Assembly (NCBI GenBank): GCA_003132505.1
Contig: PKXY01000033.1
Coordinates: 66,847 to 130,846 of the forward strand
DNA length: 64,000 nucleotides
Origin: Solirubrobacterales bacterium
Lineage (GTDB): Bacteria > Actinomycetota > Thermoleophilia > Solirubrobacterales > Solirubrobacteraceae
Direction: 5' to 3'
The position numbers and the translations under genes are program-made. Below the pieces are notes generated by a model that did not search any database, was not told the DNA's origin, and saw nothing but the letters and a program-made list of their open reading frames with translations. How positions within the stretch are numbered: the first letter of the stretch is position 1; each line of letters begins with the position of its first letter. This document shows positions 39,927 to 48,383 of the stretch, in pieces.

Positions 39927-40745
39927 CATGCCACGCACACGATCCGCGAGAAGCGCGCGCTTGCAGCCGCAGAGCTCGGCGACTGGGAGCAGCTGGGCGA
40001 GGCGGGAAAGCGGATCAAGGAGCGGGCGATACGACACCTCGACGTCCACCTCGAACAGCTCGAGCGCTCGGTCAGCGCCGCCGGCGGCATCGTGCACTGG
40101 GCGGCCGACGGTGCGCAGGCAAATCGGATCGTGATCGAAGCGGCCGGCGCTCTCGAGGTGGTCAAGGTGAAGTCGCTTGCGACCGACGCCGCGCGCGGGA
40201 TCCACGCGCAGGAAACCGATCTCGCCGAGCTGATCATCCAGCTCGGACACGATCGGCCGTCGCACATCCCCGTTCCAGCGATCCACCGCAACCGTGGCAA
40301 GATCCGCGAGCTATTCCGCCGCGAGCTCCCCGGCAGCGAGCATCTCGACGATGACCCCGCGGCGCTGGCGGAAGCAGCGCGACGCTTCCTGCGCGCAAAA
40401 TTCCTGGCTGCCAAGGTCGGGGTCAGCGGCGCGAACTTTGCGGTCGCGGAGACCGGAACCGTCTGCATCCTCGAGTCGGAGGGCAACGGGCATGTGCACG
40501 ACGCTGCCCGAGGTGCTGATCACTGTGATGGGGATCGAGAAGGTGCTGCCGCGCTTCGCCGACCTCGAAGTGATGCCGCAGCTGCTGCCGCGCTCCTCCA
40601 CCGCCGAGCGAATGAACCCGTACACGACGCTGTGGAGCGGGACCGAGGGGCGGCGCGGATCGCGGGGTGCAGGCTGCCGCGAGCCCGCGCGTTTGGGTCG
40701 GGGAAGTCCGGCACGCCGTGCGCGCGGATACAAGCAGAGAGCTTG
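39927..40745 (+). pseudogene. lutB: L-lactate utilization protein LutB-like, N- and C-truncated with frameshift
   Basis: HATHTIREKRALAAAELGDWEQLGEAGKRIKERAIRHLDVHLEQLERSVSAAGGIVHWAADGAQANRIV...FAVAETGTVCILESEGNG / CTTLPEVLITVMGIEKVLPRFADLEVMPQLLPRSSTAERMNPYTTLWSG; the C-terminal ferredoxin part is absent. Confidence 0.88.
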
Positions 40746-40774
40746 ATCGCGTTCGCGTCTCCGCGGCGCCCAAG

Positions 40775-41635
40775 CTACTCGGCGGCGGGGGCAGAGGCCT
40801 CGGCGGCGGCGTCGGCGGCTTCCTGGGCCTGAGCGGCGAGTCGCGCGCGGCGGTACTCGTCGACGACGATCTCGGTCAGCTCCTCGAGCGAGGTTTCGGC
40901 TGTCGGCTTGTCGAGCGCGATCACACCGTCAACGATCATGTTCACCCGGTCGCAGCTCTCGAGCACGTGAACATAGTTGTGGAGGATCATGATCATCGAG
41001 AGTTCGCCCTCCGCTTTGAGTCGCGCGATCAACTCGAGGATCATCGCGCCCTCCTTGGCGCCCATCGCGGCGAGCGGCTCGTCGAGCAGCAGGATGTCGG
41101 CCTCGGAGTAGACGCCGCGGGCGACGGCGATCGACTGGCGCTGACCACCCGAAAGGCGCGCGACCGGCACGTCGAGCCGCGGCAGGTGGATGCCGATTTC
41201 GTTGAGCGCGGCGCGCGCTTCGCGCTTCATCCGGCGCCGGTCGAGGAAGGGCAGCCGAGACCGACGTTCCTCCCGGCAGAGGAACATGTTCTGGTAGACG
41301 CTCAGCTCGTCGATCAGCGCAAGATCCTGGTAGACCACGTCAACGCCGAGGGTCCTTGCTTGCTCGACGCTCTTCGGCTCATACGGCTGGCCCTTGAGCC
41401 ACATCTGGCCGGAATCCTGCTTTTGGAAACCACAGATCGTCTTGATCAGCGTGGACTTGCCGGCGCCGTTGTCGCCGAGCAGGCCGAGCACCTCGCCCTT
41501 CTTCAGGTGCAGGCTGACGTCGCGCAGTGCGGTCACCGGGCCGAAGCTCTTTGCGATGTGCTCGACGCGCAGCACGTCGTCGTCCGCCGACACCGGCGCG
41601 ACGATCACCTCTCCGGGTAGCGCCTCTTCAGCCAA
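40775..41635 (-). CDS. Single-domain sugar ABC ATPase (CUT2 type)
   Basis: GLLGDNGAGKSTLIKTICGFQKQDSGQMWLKG...VARLSGGQRQSIAVARGVYSEADILLLDEPLAAMG. Confidence 0.92.
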   Translation of the reverse strand: MAEEALPGEVIVAPVSADDDVLRVEHIAKSFGPVTALRDVSLHLKKGEVLGLLGDNGAGKSTLIKTICGFQKQDSGQMWLKGQPYEPKSVEQARTLGVDVVYQDLALIDELSVYQNMFLCREERRSRLPFLDRRRMKREARAALNEIGIHLPRLDVPVARLSGGQRQSIAVARGVYSEADILLLDEPLAAMGAKEGAMILELIARLKAEGELSMIMILHNYVHVLESCDRVNMIVDGVIALDKPTAETSLEELTEIVVDEYRRARLAAQAQEAADAAAEASAPAAE

Positions 41636-42710
41636 GGCCTGACCGCCTGCGCGCGCGCCCCACGTAGCGGTTGATCAGCATCGCTACGAGGATCGCTACG
41701 CCGAGATAGAAGTCGAGGTAGTCGGCGTTGACGCCCTTGATGGCGAGGCCGTCCTGAAGGACACCCAAAAACAGCGCGCCGATCATTGCGCCGACGACGG
41801 TCCCCGAGCCACCGGCCAAGAGGGTGCCGCCGATCACGGCGGCCGCGATCGCGTCGAGCAACACCGAGTTTGCTGCGCCGGGGTCGGGGGTGATCGAGTT
41901 CGAACGCACCGCCTCGAGGATGCCGACGAATCCCGCAAGCGTGCTGCATACGACGAAGTTACGGATCAACACGGTGCGGACCTTCACTCCGGCCTCGGCT
42001 GCGGCGATCCGGTTCGAGCCGACGGCGATGGTGTGTAGACCCCAGCGGGTGCGGGTCAGCGCCACCTGCAGCACGAGGACGATGCCGAGCGCCCAGAACA
42101 ACTCCGAGTAGGTGCCGGCGCCGAACGCGCTGGCAAAGCTCGTGATGTGGTTTCCGGTCGCGTTGCTGACCACCTGCGCCCCGGGCATTTCGAGTTGCTC
42201 GGCATGCGAAACGATCAGCGTGAGGCCTTCGAGCGTGAAAAGCGTGCCAAGCGTCGTGATGAACGAGTTGACACCGAGGACAGCGGTGACGAATCCATTG
42301 AACACGCCGATGCCCATGCACACGATCAGTGCGAGGATCGTGCACGGGATCAGCGGTATGCCGCCATTATGAAACTCGTAGAACATCAGCGGCGCGAACA
42401 GGTAACAGCCGCCGATCGAGAGATCAATCTCGCCGTTGATCATCAGAAACACCTCGCCGGCGGCGAGAATCGCGTACGGCGCGAAGTAGGGCAGCAGGTT
42501 CTCGAAGTTCGCCGTGGTGAAGAACACCGAGAGGCTCAGCGAGAAGTACACGGTAAGCGCCGCCGTGATCACGATGATGCTTCCCTCACGCGTCGTGAGG
42601 GCATGGCGAATCAAAGTTAATGGGGCCACCGCAGCGCGGGGGGCCTTGCGCTCATGCGCCTGACCCCCCGCCGGAGCGGTAACCGGAGATTCGCCGTCAC
42701 TGACGGACAT
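41628..42710 (-). CDS. CUT2 ABC transporter permease (RbsC-like)
   Basis: NGEIDLSIGGCYLFAPLMF...LGVNSFITTLGTLFTLEGLTLI...IAAAVIGGTLLAGGSGTVVGAMIGALFLGVLQDGL. Confidence 0.92.
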   Translation of the reverse strand: MSVSDGESPVTAPAGGQAHERKAPRAAVAPLTLIRHALTTREGSIIVITAALTVYFSLSLSVFFTTANFENLLPYFAPYAILAAGEVFLMINGEIDLSIGGCYLFAPLMFYEFHNGGIPLIPCTILALIVCMGIGVFNGFVTAVLGVNSFITTLGTLFTLEGLTLIVSHAEQLEMPGAQVVSNATGNHITSFASAFGAGTYSELFWALGIVLVLQVALTRTRWGLHTIAVGSNRIAAAEAGVKVRTVLIRNFVVCSTLAGFVGILEAVRSNSITPDPGAANSVLLDAIAAAVIGGTLLAGGSGTVVGAMIGALFLGVLQDGLAIKGVNADYLDFYLGVAILVAMLINRYVGRARRRSGLG

Positions 42711-42738
42711 CAGTGCCTAAATGACTGCTGCGCGGGCT

Positions 42739-43836
42739 TTAGCCCTTGACGACACCTGCGTGAGTGCTGGTGCCCTCGAAACGGCTCTTCGTGCTGTTGT
42801 ACGGTCCCACCGTCGCCTTGGTCAGGAACTTCAGGCCCGTATCGACTTCGGCGATGCCGCTCAGTCCATCGGATGCGTGATAGAGGAACAGCTCGAGCGC
42901 GGGCAGGAAGCCCTGCAGGTAGGGCTGCTGATCAATCGTGAAATCGAGGAACCCGTCCGCCAGGAGACCTGGTGTGAGCGACGAGAGGTCGTAGCCGCCA
43001 CCGGCGACCTTCCCCTTGAGGCCGTACTTCTGAATCGTCTGGCCTACGCTCGCGGTGCTGCCGCCGTCAACGGCGAACAAGCCCTTGTAGGTCTTGTGTC
43101 CGGGCCAGAAGGCCTCGATCGTCGAGAGCTCCTGCGGCTGCAGCGCACCGGTCGCGGTCACCGTGTACTTCGTCGAGGTGCCCTTGAGCACTGACTCCGC
43201 ACCATCGATGCGCGGCTGGATGTTCGCAGAGCCCGGCGTCGCGATGAACAGGGCGACCGTGCCGGACGGTACGAGCTCCCTGATCTTCGCACCCATCGCC
43301 TGGCCTGAGACGAACAGATCCTGACCGATATAGGCGAGGCGTCCATTGGGCTCATCCGCGTTGTAGGAGAGCACCGGAATGCCCTTCCCGAGCGCCGTCG
43401 CGACGAGCGGTGTGAACGCGTGCGGATCGATCATCGCGCAGGCAATACCGTCCGCGCCAGCCGTGATCGCGCTATTGAAAGCGGTCACCATCTGCGGCAC
43501 ATTGCTCGTCTCCGAGCCCGTCCAGGTGTACGTGCAGCCCAGCAGGTTGCACGCATCGGCGATGCCATAGATCGTCGGCGTGAAGAACGCGTTCGTCGTC
43601 ACGTGGTTGACGAACACGAAGTGATACTTCTTCTGCGAACCGAAGATGCTCCCGCTCGATGCGGCGAGCGCCTGTGCGGCCGGGCTCAGCATGTATGCGG
43701 CAAGCGCACCTGCCCCGCCGCCGAGCGCTGCACGCCTGGTTACGGCGCGAGCCTTCGACTGCGGCGCTTCGTCCTGCTTCGAGTCCCTCCATTCGAGGCG
43801 CTCGAGCGCCTCGTTCCCAAACTCATTCTCCGACAT
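42739..43836 (-). CDS. CUT2 sugar-binding protein (periplasmic-binding domain), Tat-type signal
   Basis: TRRAALGGGAGALAAYMLSPAAQALA signal; YHFVFVNHVTTNAFFTPTIYGIADACNLLGCTYTWTG...ITAGADGIACAMIDPHAFTPLV. Confidence 0.92.
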   Translation of the reverse strand: MSENEFGNEALERLEWRDSKQDEAPQSKARAVTRRAALGGGAGALAAYMLSPAAQALAASSGSIFGSQKKYHFVFVNHVTTNAFFTPTIYGIADACNLLGCTYTWTGSETSNVPQMVTAFNSAITAGADGIACAMIDPHAFTPLVATALGKGIPVLSYNADEPNGRLAYIGQDLFVSGQAMGAKIRELVPSGTVALFIATPGSANIQPRIDGAESVLKGTSTKYTVTATGALQPQELSTIEAFWPGHKTYKGLFAVDGGSTASVGQTIQKYGLKGKVAGGGYDLSSLTPGLLADGFLDFTIDQQPYLQGFLPALELFLYHASDGLSGIAEVDTGLKFLTKATVGPYNSTKSRFEGTSTHAGVVKG

Positions 43837-43860
43837 TCCCTGCTCCTCTCTCCAAAGGCA

Positions 43861-43904
43861 CGAGCATCGCTGACCGAAATCCTTTCGGGTTATTCAGATG
43901 CTCG
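43861..43904 (-). promoter_or_regulatory. Two-tier stem element in the leader of the CUT2 binding-protein gene
   Basis: CGAGCATC ... CCGAAA-TCC-TTTCGG ... GATGCTCG: outer 8 bp and inner 6 bp perfect stems, 25 nt upstream of the ATG at 43836. Confidence 0.55.
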
Positions 43905-44297
43905 ACCGCTTGCTTTCACGCTCTCAGCGTTGTCGCCGAGCGCGCCCGCGCACGATCTCGCGTCTGTTGCCGATCTTACCGTCGGGTCTCAATCCCCGTT
44001 GCAGCGCCCTCCTCTTAGGTGACAACGGTGCAAACGGTTGCCAGCATAGCGCGGCCGTACAGGCCACGTATGAAAAGGTTCCTTAACGCGCGGAGCCAAG
44101 AAACCGATTGGGGAAATGAGACGCGACCGCGCGAACGCGACCGCGCGAACAACACGGGGTGGCCAGCTGCTAGCCTGAAGGAGCGGTTGACCCTTGTCAG
44201 CCGCGAGGCAGCTCACTTCGGGTCCCGCATTGGAGCGGTTCGGGTTTGCAGTCTCCGAACCGTCCGCGGCTCGTATGTGCCGCCAAGGAGTTTACGA

Positions 44298-45521
44298 ATG
44301 TCCCAGGAGTCCTTTGCCCAGCTCGGCGTGTCGAGTGCTGTCGTCGGCGCGCTCTCAGCGCGTGGCTTCCACGAGCCCTTCGCCGTCCAGCGCCTGACGA
44401 TTGCCGACGTGCTCGCCGGCCGCGACGTGCTCGTGAAATCGCCGACCGGATCGGGCAAGACGCTCGCCTTTGGAATTCCGATCGCCGACCGGATAGCGGC
44501 CGATCAGCGGCGCCCGGCGGCGCTCGTCCTGGCACCGACGCGCGAGCTCGCTACGCAGATCGTCGAGGAGATCACCGACGTCGCGCATGCCCGCGCGCTG
44601 AAGGTAACCGCCGTCTACGGTGGCGTTGGCCTGACAAAGCAGGCTCGCGATGCCGCCCGCTCGCACATCGTCGTGGCGACGCCCGGGCGGCTCGAGGATC
44701 TGCTGGCGCGCCGCGCCTTCAGCCTCGAAGCGATCCGCATCCTCGTCCTCGACGAAGCCGATCGGATGCTCGACATGGGCTTCCGACCGGCCGTCGATCG
44801 GATCGTCGCGCAGTGCCCGAAGAATCGCCAGACGCTGTTCTTCTCGGCGACGCTGGACGGCGAGACCGGCCGGATCGCCAAGGCCTACACGCGGGACGCG
44901 ACGCGCCACGAGCACAACGAGCCCGAGTATCACGACAGCGTTCCGGTCGAGCACCGCTTCGTGGCGGTCGAGCACGACCAGCGCGTCGAGGTGCTCGTCA
45001 ACGAGCTCGCCGGTGAGCGTGACCTGGCGCTCGTATTCGTGCGAACCAAGCGCGGCGCGGATCGCCTCGTCAAGCGGCTCGGCACTCTGGGCGTGGAGGC
45101 TGTTGCAATGCACGGCGACAAGTCCCAGCGTCAGCGCGAGCGGGCGCTCGCGAACTTCCAATCCGGCGAGGTCGACACGCTCGTGGCGACCGATGTCGCC
45201 GCGCGGGGCATCGACGTGGCGCGCATCTCGCACGTGATCAACTTCGATCCGCCCGAGGACGGCGACATGTACGTCCACCGCGTCGGACGCACGGCACGTG
45301 CGGGACGCCCTGGAATCGGCATCACGCTGGTCGGGCGCGAACAGCGGCACGACATGAGCCTGCTGGCCCAGCGACTCGGAATCGACCACGGCCTCGGCGG
45401 CGGGGGCGCAGTTTCGAGCGGTCACATCAGCACAGCCAGAGGCCACCGACCCGGCCCGCAAAACGGTGGCGGACGGCGCGGCGCAACGCGAAGCTACGGA
45501 TCGCGCAGGGGCGGGCGATGA
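44298..45521 (+). CDS. DEAD/DEAH-box RNA helicase
   Basis: SPTGSGKTLAFGIPIADR...LVLAPTRELATQI...LVLDEADRMLDMGF...FSATL...VATDVAARGIDVARISHVINFDPP...HRVGRTARAG. Confidence 0.95.
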   Translation: MSQESFAQLGVSSAVVGALSARGFHEPFAVQRLTIADVLAGRDVLVKSPTGSGKTLAFGIPIADRIAADQRRPAALVLAPTRELATQIVEEITDVAHARALKVTAVYGGVGLTKQARDAARSHIVVATPGRLEDLLARRAFSLEAIRILVLDEADRMLDMGFRPAVDRIVAQCPKNRQTLFFSATLDGETGRIAKAYTRDATRHEHNEPEYHDSVPVEHRFVAVEHDQRVEVLVNELAGERDLALVFVRTKRGADRLVKRLGTLGVEAVAMHGDKSQRQRERALANFQSGEVDTLVATDVAARGIDVARISHVINFDPPEDGDMYVHRVGRTARAGRPGIGITLVGREQRHDMSLLAQRLGIDHGLGGGGAVSSGHISTARGHRPGPQNGGGRRGATRSYGSRRGGR

Positions 45522-45576
45522 TCGCCGCAGCACATCGCAGCGCAGAGTCGTCCTCGAGAGCGAGGATGATGTCCTG

Positions 45577-45738
45577 ATGGCGAACAACGCCGAACGGGCA
45601 GCCGAGCAGCGCAAGGTAAAGCTCGAGGAGATGGAGCGCCAGATCAAGCAAGGGACGCTCAAGGTCCGCAAGATGACGGTGGCCGAGCGCAAGCTCAACC
45701 CGCCGAAGCCGCGCCCGGAACGCCGCGGATACCGCTGA
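45577..45738 (+). CDS. Small basic hypothetical protein
   Basis: MANNAERAAEQRKVKLEEMERQIKQGTLKVRKMTVAERKLNPPKPRPERRGYR; downstream of the helicase, same strand. Confidence 0.6.
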   Translation: MANNAERAAEQRKVKLEEMERQIKQGTLKVRKMTVAERKLNPPKPRPERRGYR

Positions 45739-45769
45739 GCCGGCAGCCGCCGGCGCTGGAATCGATCGT

Positions 45770-46156
45770 CTAGAGCTGCTGGCGCCCGCCGTAGCCGGCG
45801 TCGAGCTCGTGCCAGTAGCCGATGTCGTCCTCGTCGTCGGTCCAGCAGAGGTAGACCTCACGGCCATCGCGGACCGCAGGAAAGTCGATCAGGCCGCGAT
45901 CGAGGTCGCGCAGCACGATGCCGCGCTCGTCGAGCGCCGCGGCGGCGGCATGGAGTTCGAGAAATGCCTCGCCAACCGCCCGGCCGGCCGCGCCGCCGCC
46001 GTTACCGACGGAGCCTCCGGCGAGCGCGTGGCGGGTGTCCTCGTCGGTCAGCCGCCCGCGAGCGTCGCGCATCTGCGCGAGCCGCTCAGCCACCCATGGC
46101 AGCTCGGCACGCGCCTGCTCGAGCGTGAAATGTTGGTCGTGGCGCATTCTCACCAA
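45770..46156 (-). CDS. DUF2203 domain-containing protein
   Basis: FTLEQARAELPWVAERLAQMRD...GIVLRDLDRGLIDFPAVRDGREVYLCWTDDEDDIGYWHELDAGYGGRQ. Confidence 0.88.
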   Translation of the reverse strand: MVRMRHDQHFTLEQARAELPWVAERLAQMRDARGRLTDEDTRHALAGGSVGNGGGAAGRAVGEAFLELHAAAAALDERGIVLRDLDRGLIDFPAVRDGREVYLCWTDDEDDIGYWHELDAGYGGRQQL

Positions 46157-46206
46157 TTCTGGCGGGCGCCAGCGGAGCGCGTCACCACCCGCGAGCGCCG
46201 AGCGGG

Positions 46207-46701
46207 TCAGCCAGGGACTTCGTCGTGCCCCAGCTCATCGAAGAGCGCGCGCATGCGGTCGAGGACGGCGGCAGCGCTGCGCAGCTCCTCGCCGCTGAAC
46301 TCACCGAGGGCTGCGCTCCAAAGGCCCTGGTAGCGGGCACGACGTGCCGCGACGAGCTCGTTACCGCGCGCCGTGAGCGAGATGAGGACGCTGCGCCGGT
46401 CGCGCTCGCTGCGGACGCGCTCGATCAAACCGGCGGCGGCGAGGCTATCGAGCATCTGCGTGGCGGTTCCGGGCGTGACGTCGGCGCACAAGGCGAGCTC
46501 GCTCGCGGACATCTCACCGCCCTCGGCGAGTCCGAACATCAAGCCAAACTGCGCGTAGCTGAGCTCGCCGGCGCGGTGCGTATCGCGGCCGCGGAGCCGG
46601 CGCACGGCTCCCATCGCGCGCTTGAACGCGAGGCCGAAGTGCTCGAGCGCAGCATCGCGGTCGGTCGCCGGTTCGCCCTCGGTGGTCGGCGCTGCGATCA
46701 C
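46207..46701 (-). CDS. MarR family transcriptional regulator
   Basis: SASELALCADVTPGTATQMLDSLAAAGLIERVRSERDRRSVLISLTARG; 4-bp overlap with the upstream MFS gene. Confidence 0.92.
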   Translation of the reverse strand: MIAAPTTEGEPATDRDAALEHFGLAFKRAMGAVRRLRGRDTHRAGELSYAQFGLMFGLAEGGEMSASELALCADVTPGTATQMLDSLAAAGLIERVRSERDRRSVLISLTARGNELVAARRARYQGLWSAALGEFSGEELRSAAAVLDRMRALFDELGHDEVPG

Positions 46702-48212
46702 GCTGCCACCTCGGCCAGCGCGGCCGGGCCGGAGCCGGCGTCGCGATCGGCATCAGCGCGAGCACGAGCGACGCCACGAGCCTTGCTCTCGGCGCGCAGC
46801 AGGATGATGCACGGCACGATCGCCGCCACGATGATTGCGACACCCCACCAGAAGGCGGTGCCGTAGGCGCCGGCCGCGGCGGCCAAAGTCAACGGATGAT
46901 GGGCGCTCGCGAGCGTGCGTTGCAGGACCACCGCGAGCACGGCCGTCCCGATCGACCCGCCGACGCGCATCAGCACGGTTAGCTGAGGCGCCGCGTCGGG
47001 CAGCTCGTGGCGCTCGAGCGCGGCAAACGCGGCAATGAACGCCGGCATGAAGGCAAAGCCGATGCCGACCCCGCGAATCGCCTGCTCGAAGCCGAGCGCA
47101 ACGAGTGAGGTGTGGGCGCCAATCAGCCCGAACGGGATTCCTGCGAGAGACGCGACGATGACGCCGAAGATCGTCAGCGGACCGCCGCCCATGCGGTCGG
47201 CCATCCGTCCGACGATCGGCATCACGATTGCCATGCCGATCCCCTGCGGGGCGAGCAGCAGCCCGGTGTCAAGTACGCTCTCGCCGCGCACATTCTGGAA
47301 GTACAGCGGCAGCAGGATCATCACGCCGAACAGCGCAGCGCCGAGGAAGAACATCGCCCCAGCAGCTGACGCATAGGTGCTGCGCCTGAACAGACTGAGA
47401 TCGAGCAACGGAGCCGGCACGCGCAACGCGTGCCAGATGAACGTCGCGATGAGCACGACGCCGAGAAGAATCGAGACGATCACCTTCGCCGAGGAGAAGC
47501 CACCGGTGGCGCCGACCTCGGCAAGCCCGTAGGTGAGCGCAGGAAGACCGACCGCCAGCATCAGCAGACCGGAGACGTCGAGGCGCGGCACGTTCGCATC
47601 CCGATTGGGCGCCGGTAGCATCCGCACCGCGAGAACCGTCGCGACGATCCCGATCGGGACATTCACATAGAAGATCCAGCGCCAGCTCGCGCTGTCGATC
47701 AGCAGTCCACCGATCGTCGGCCCGAGGATCGGGCCGAGCAGCGTCGGCACGCCCGTGACCGCAAGTACGCGCCCCATACGCTTGGGTCCGGCGGCGTCGG
47801 CGAGGATCATCTGACCGACAGGCATGATCATGCCTCCGCCGACGCCCTGCAGGACGCGGAAGATGATCAGGGCGTCGGCCGACGTCGCGAGTCCGCACAG
47901 CGCCGATCCGGCGGTGAACAGAACGATCGACATCAGGTAGATGTTCTTGGCGCCAAAGCGGCGCGATGCCCAGCCACTGATCGGAATGACGACGGCGAGC
48001 GCCAGCAGGTATCCGGTGATCACCCACTGGATGTCTGCGAGTGGGCTGTGCAGCTCCGTGTGCAGCGTTTGCAACGCGACGTTGACGATCGTCGTGTCAA
48101 GGATCGACATGAGCGAGCCGAGCACGACAACGATCGCGACGCGCCAGACCCAGGGGTCGATTCGGTCCAGTTGCTCAGTCTTTGCCACGTGTTCGCTCCA
48201 GTTCTCAGGCAC
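46698..48212 (-). CDS. DHA2-type MFS drug exporter (EmrB/QacA-like)
   Basis: LGSLMSILDTTIVNVALQTLHTELHSPLADIQWVITGYLLALAVVIPISGWASRRFGAKNIYL...; 14-TM type length. Confidence 0.93.
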   Translation of the reverse strand: MPENWSEHVAKTEQLDRIDPWVWRVAIVVVLGSLMSILDTTIVNVALQTLHTELHSPLADIQWVITGYLLALAVVIPISGWASRRFGAKNIYLMSIVLFTAGSALCGLATSADALIIFRVLQGVGGGMIMPVGQMILADAAGPKRMGRVLAVTGVPTLLGPILGPTIGGLLIDSASWRWIFYVNVPIGIVATVLAVRMLPAPNRDANVPRLDVSGLLMLAVGLPALTYGLAEVGATGGFSSAKVIVSILLGVVLIATFIWHALRVPAPLLDLSLFRRSTYASAAGAMFFLGAALFGVMILLPLYFQNVRGESVLDTGLLLAPQGIGMAIVMPIVGRMADRMGGGPLTIFGVIVASLAGIPFGLIGAHTSLVALGFEQAIRGVGIGFAFMPAFIAAFAALERHELPDAAPQLTVLMRVGGSIGTAVLAVVLQRTLASAHHPLTLAAAAGAYGTAFWWGVAIIVAAIVPCIILLRAESKARGVARARADADRDAGSGPAALAEVAA

Positions 48213-48219
48213 CTAATAG

Positions 48220-48249
48220 TTCGGCGCCGAAGCTTAGGCGCCGAAGCTT
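48220..48249. promoter_or_regulatory. Twin GGCGCC-centred palindromes, candidate MarR operator
   Basis: TTCGGCGCCGAAGCTTAGGCGCCGAAGCTT: GGCGCCGAAGCTT repeated with 14-bp period, just upstream of the MFS start. Confidence 0.65.
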
Positions 48250-48265
48250 GTCTTGTCAAGTAGGG

Positions 48266-48383
48266 GCTCGCCGGCCCGGCCTTCGGCCGTCCGGCCTCGC
48301 TGGCTGGTTGTGACGGTACCGCTCGATCCCGCCCGGCCCGAACCGGGTGCGGGGTTCACGACGGCGGAGCCGGGCCGGCGAGC
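48266..48383. repeat. 15-bp perfect inverted repeat bracketing the purH-MFS intergenic region
   Basis: GCTCGCCGGCCCGGC (48266-48280) and GCCGGGCCGGCGAGC (48369-48383), 88-nt spacer. Confidence 0.75.

Noticed and set aside
36962-40745. Pure sequencing/assembly error as explanation for the broken genes
   Set aside because: Individual 1-nt indels could be errors, but the missing halves of ADH, fuconate dehydratase, lutA and lutB cannot. Read data are still needed for the indels.
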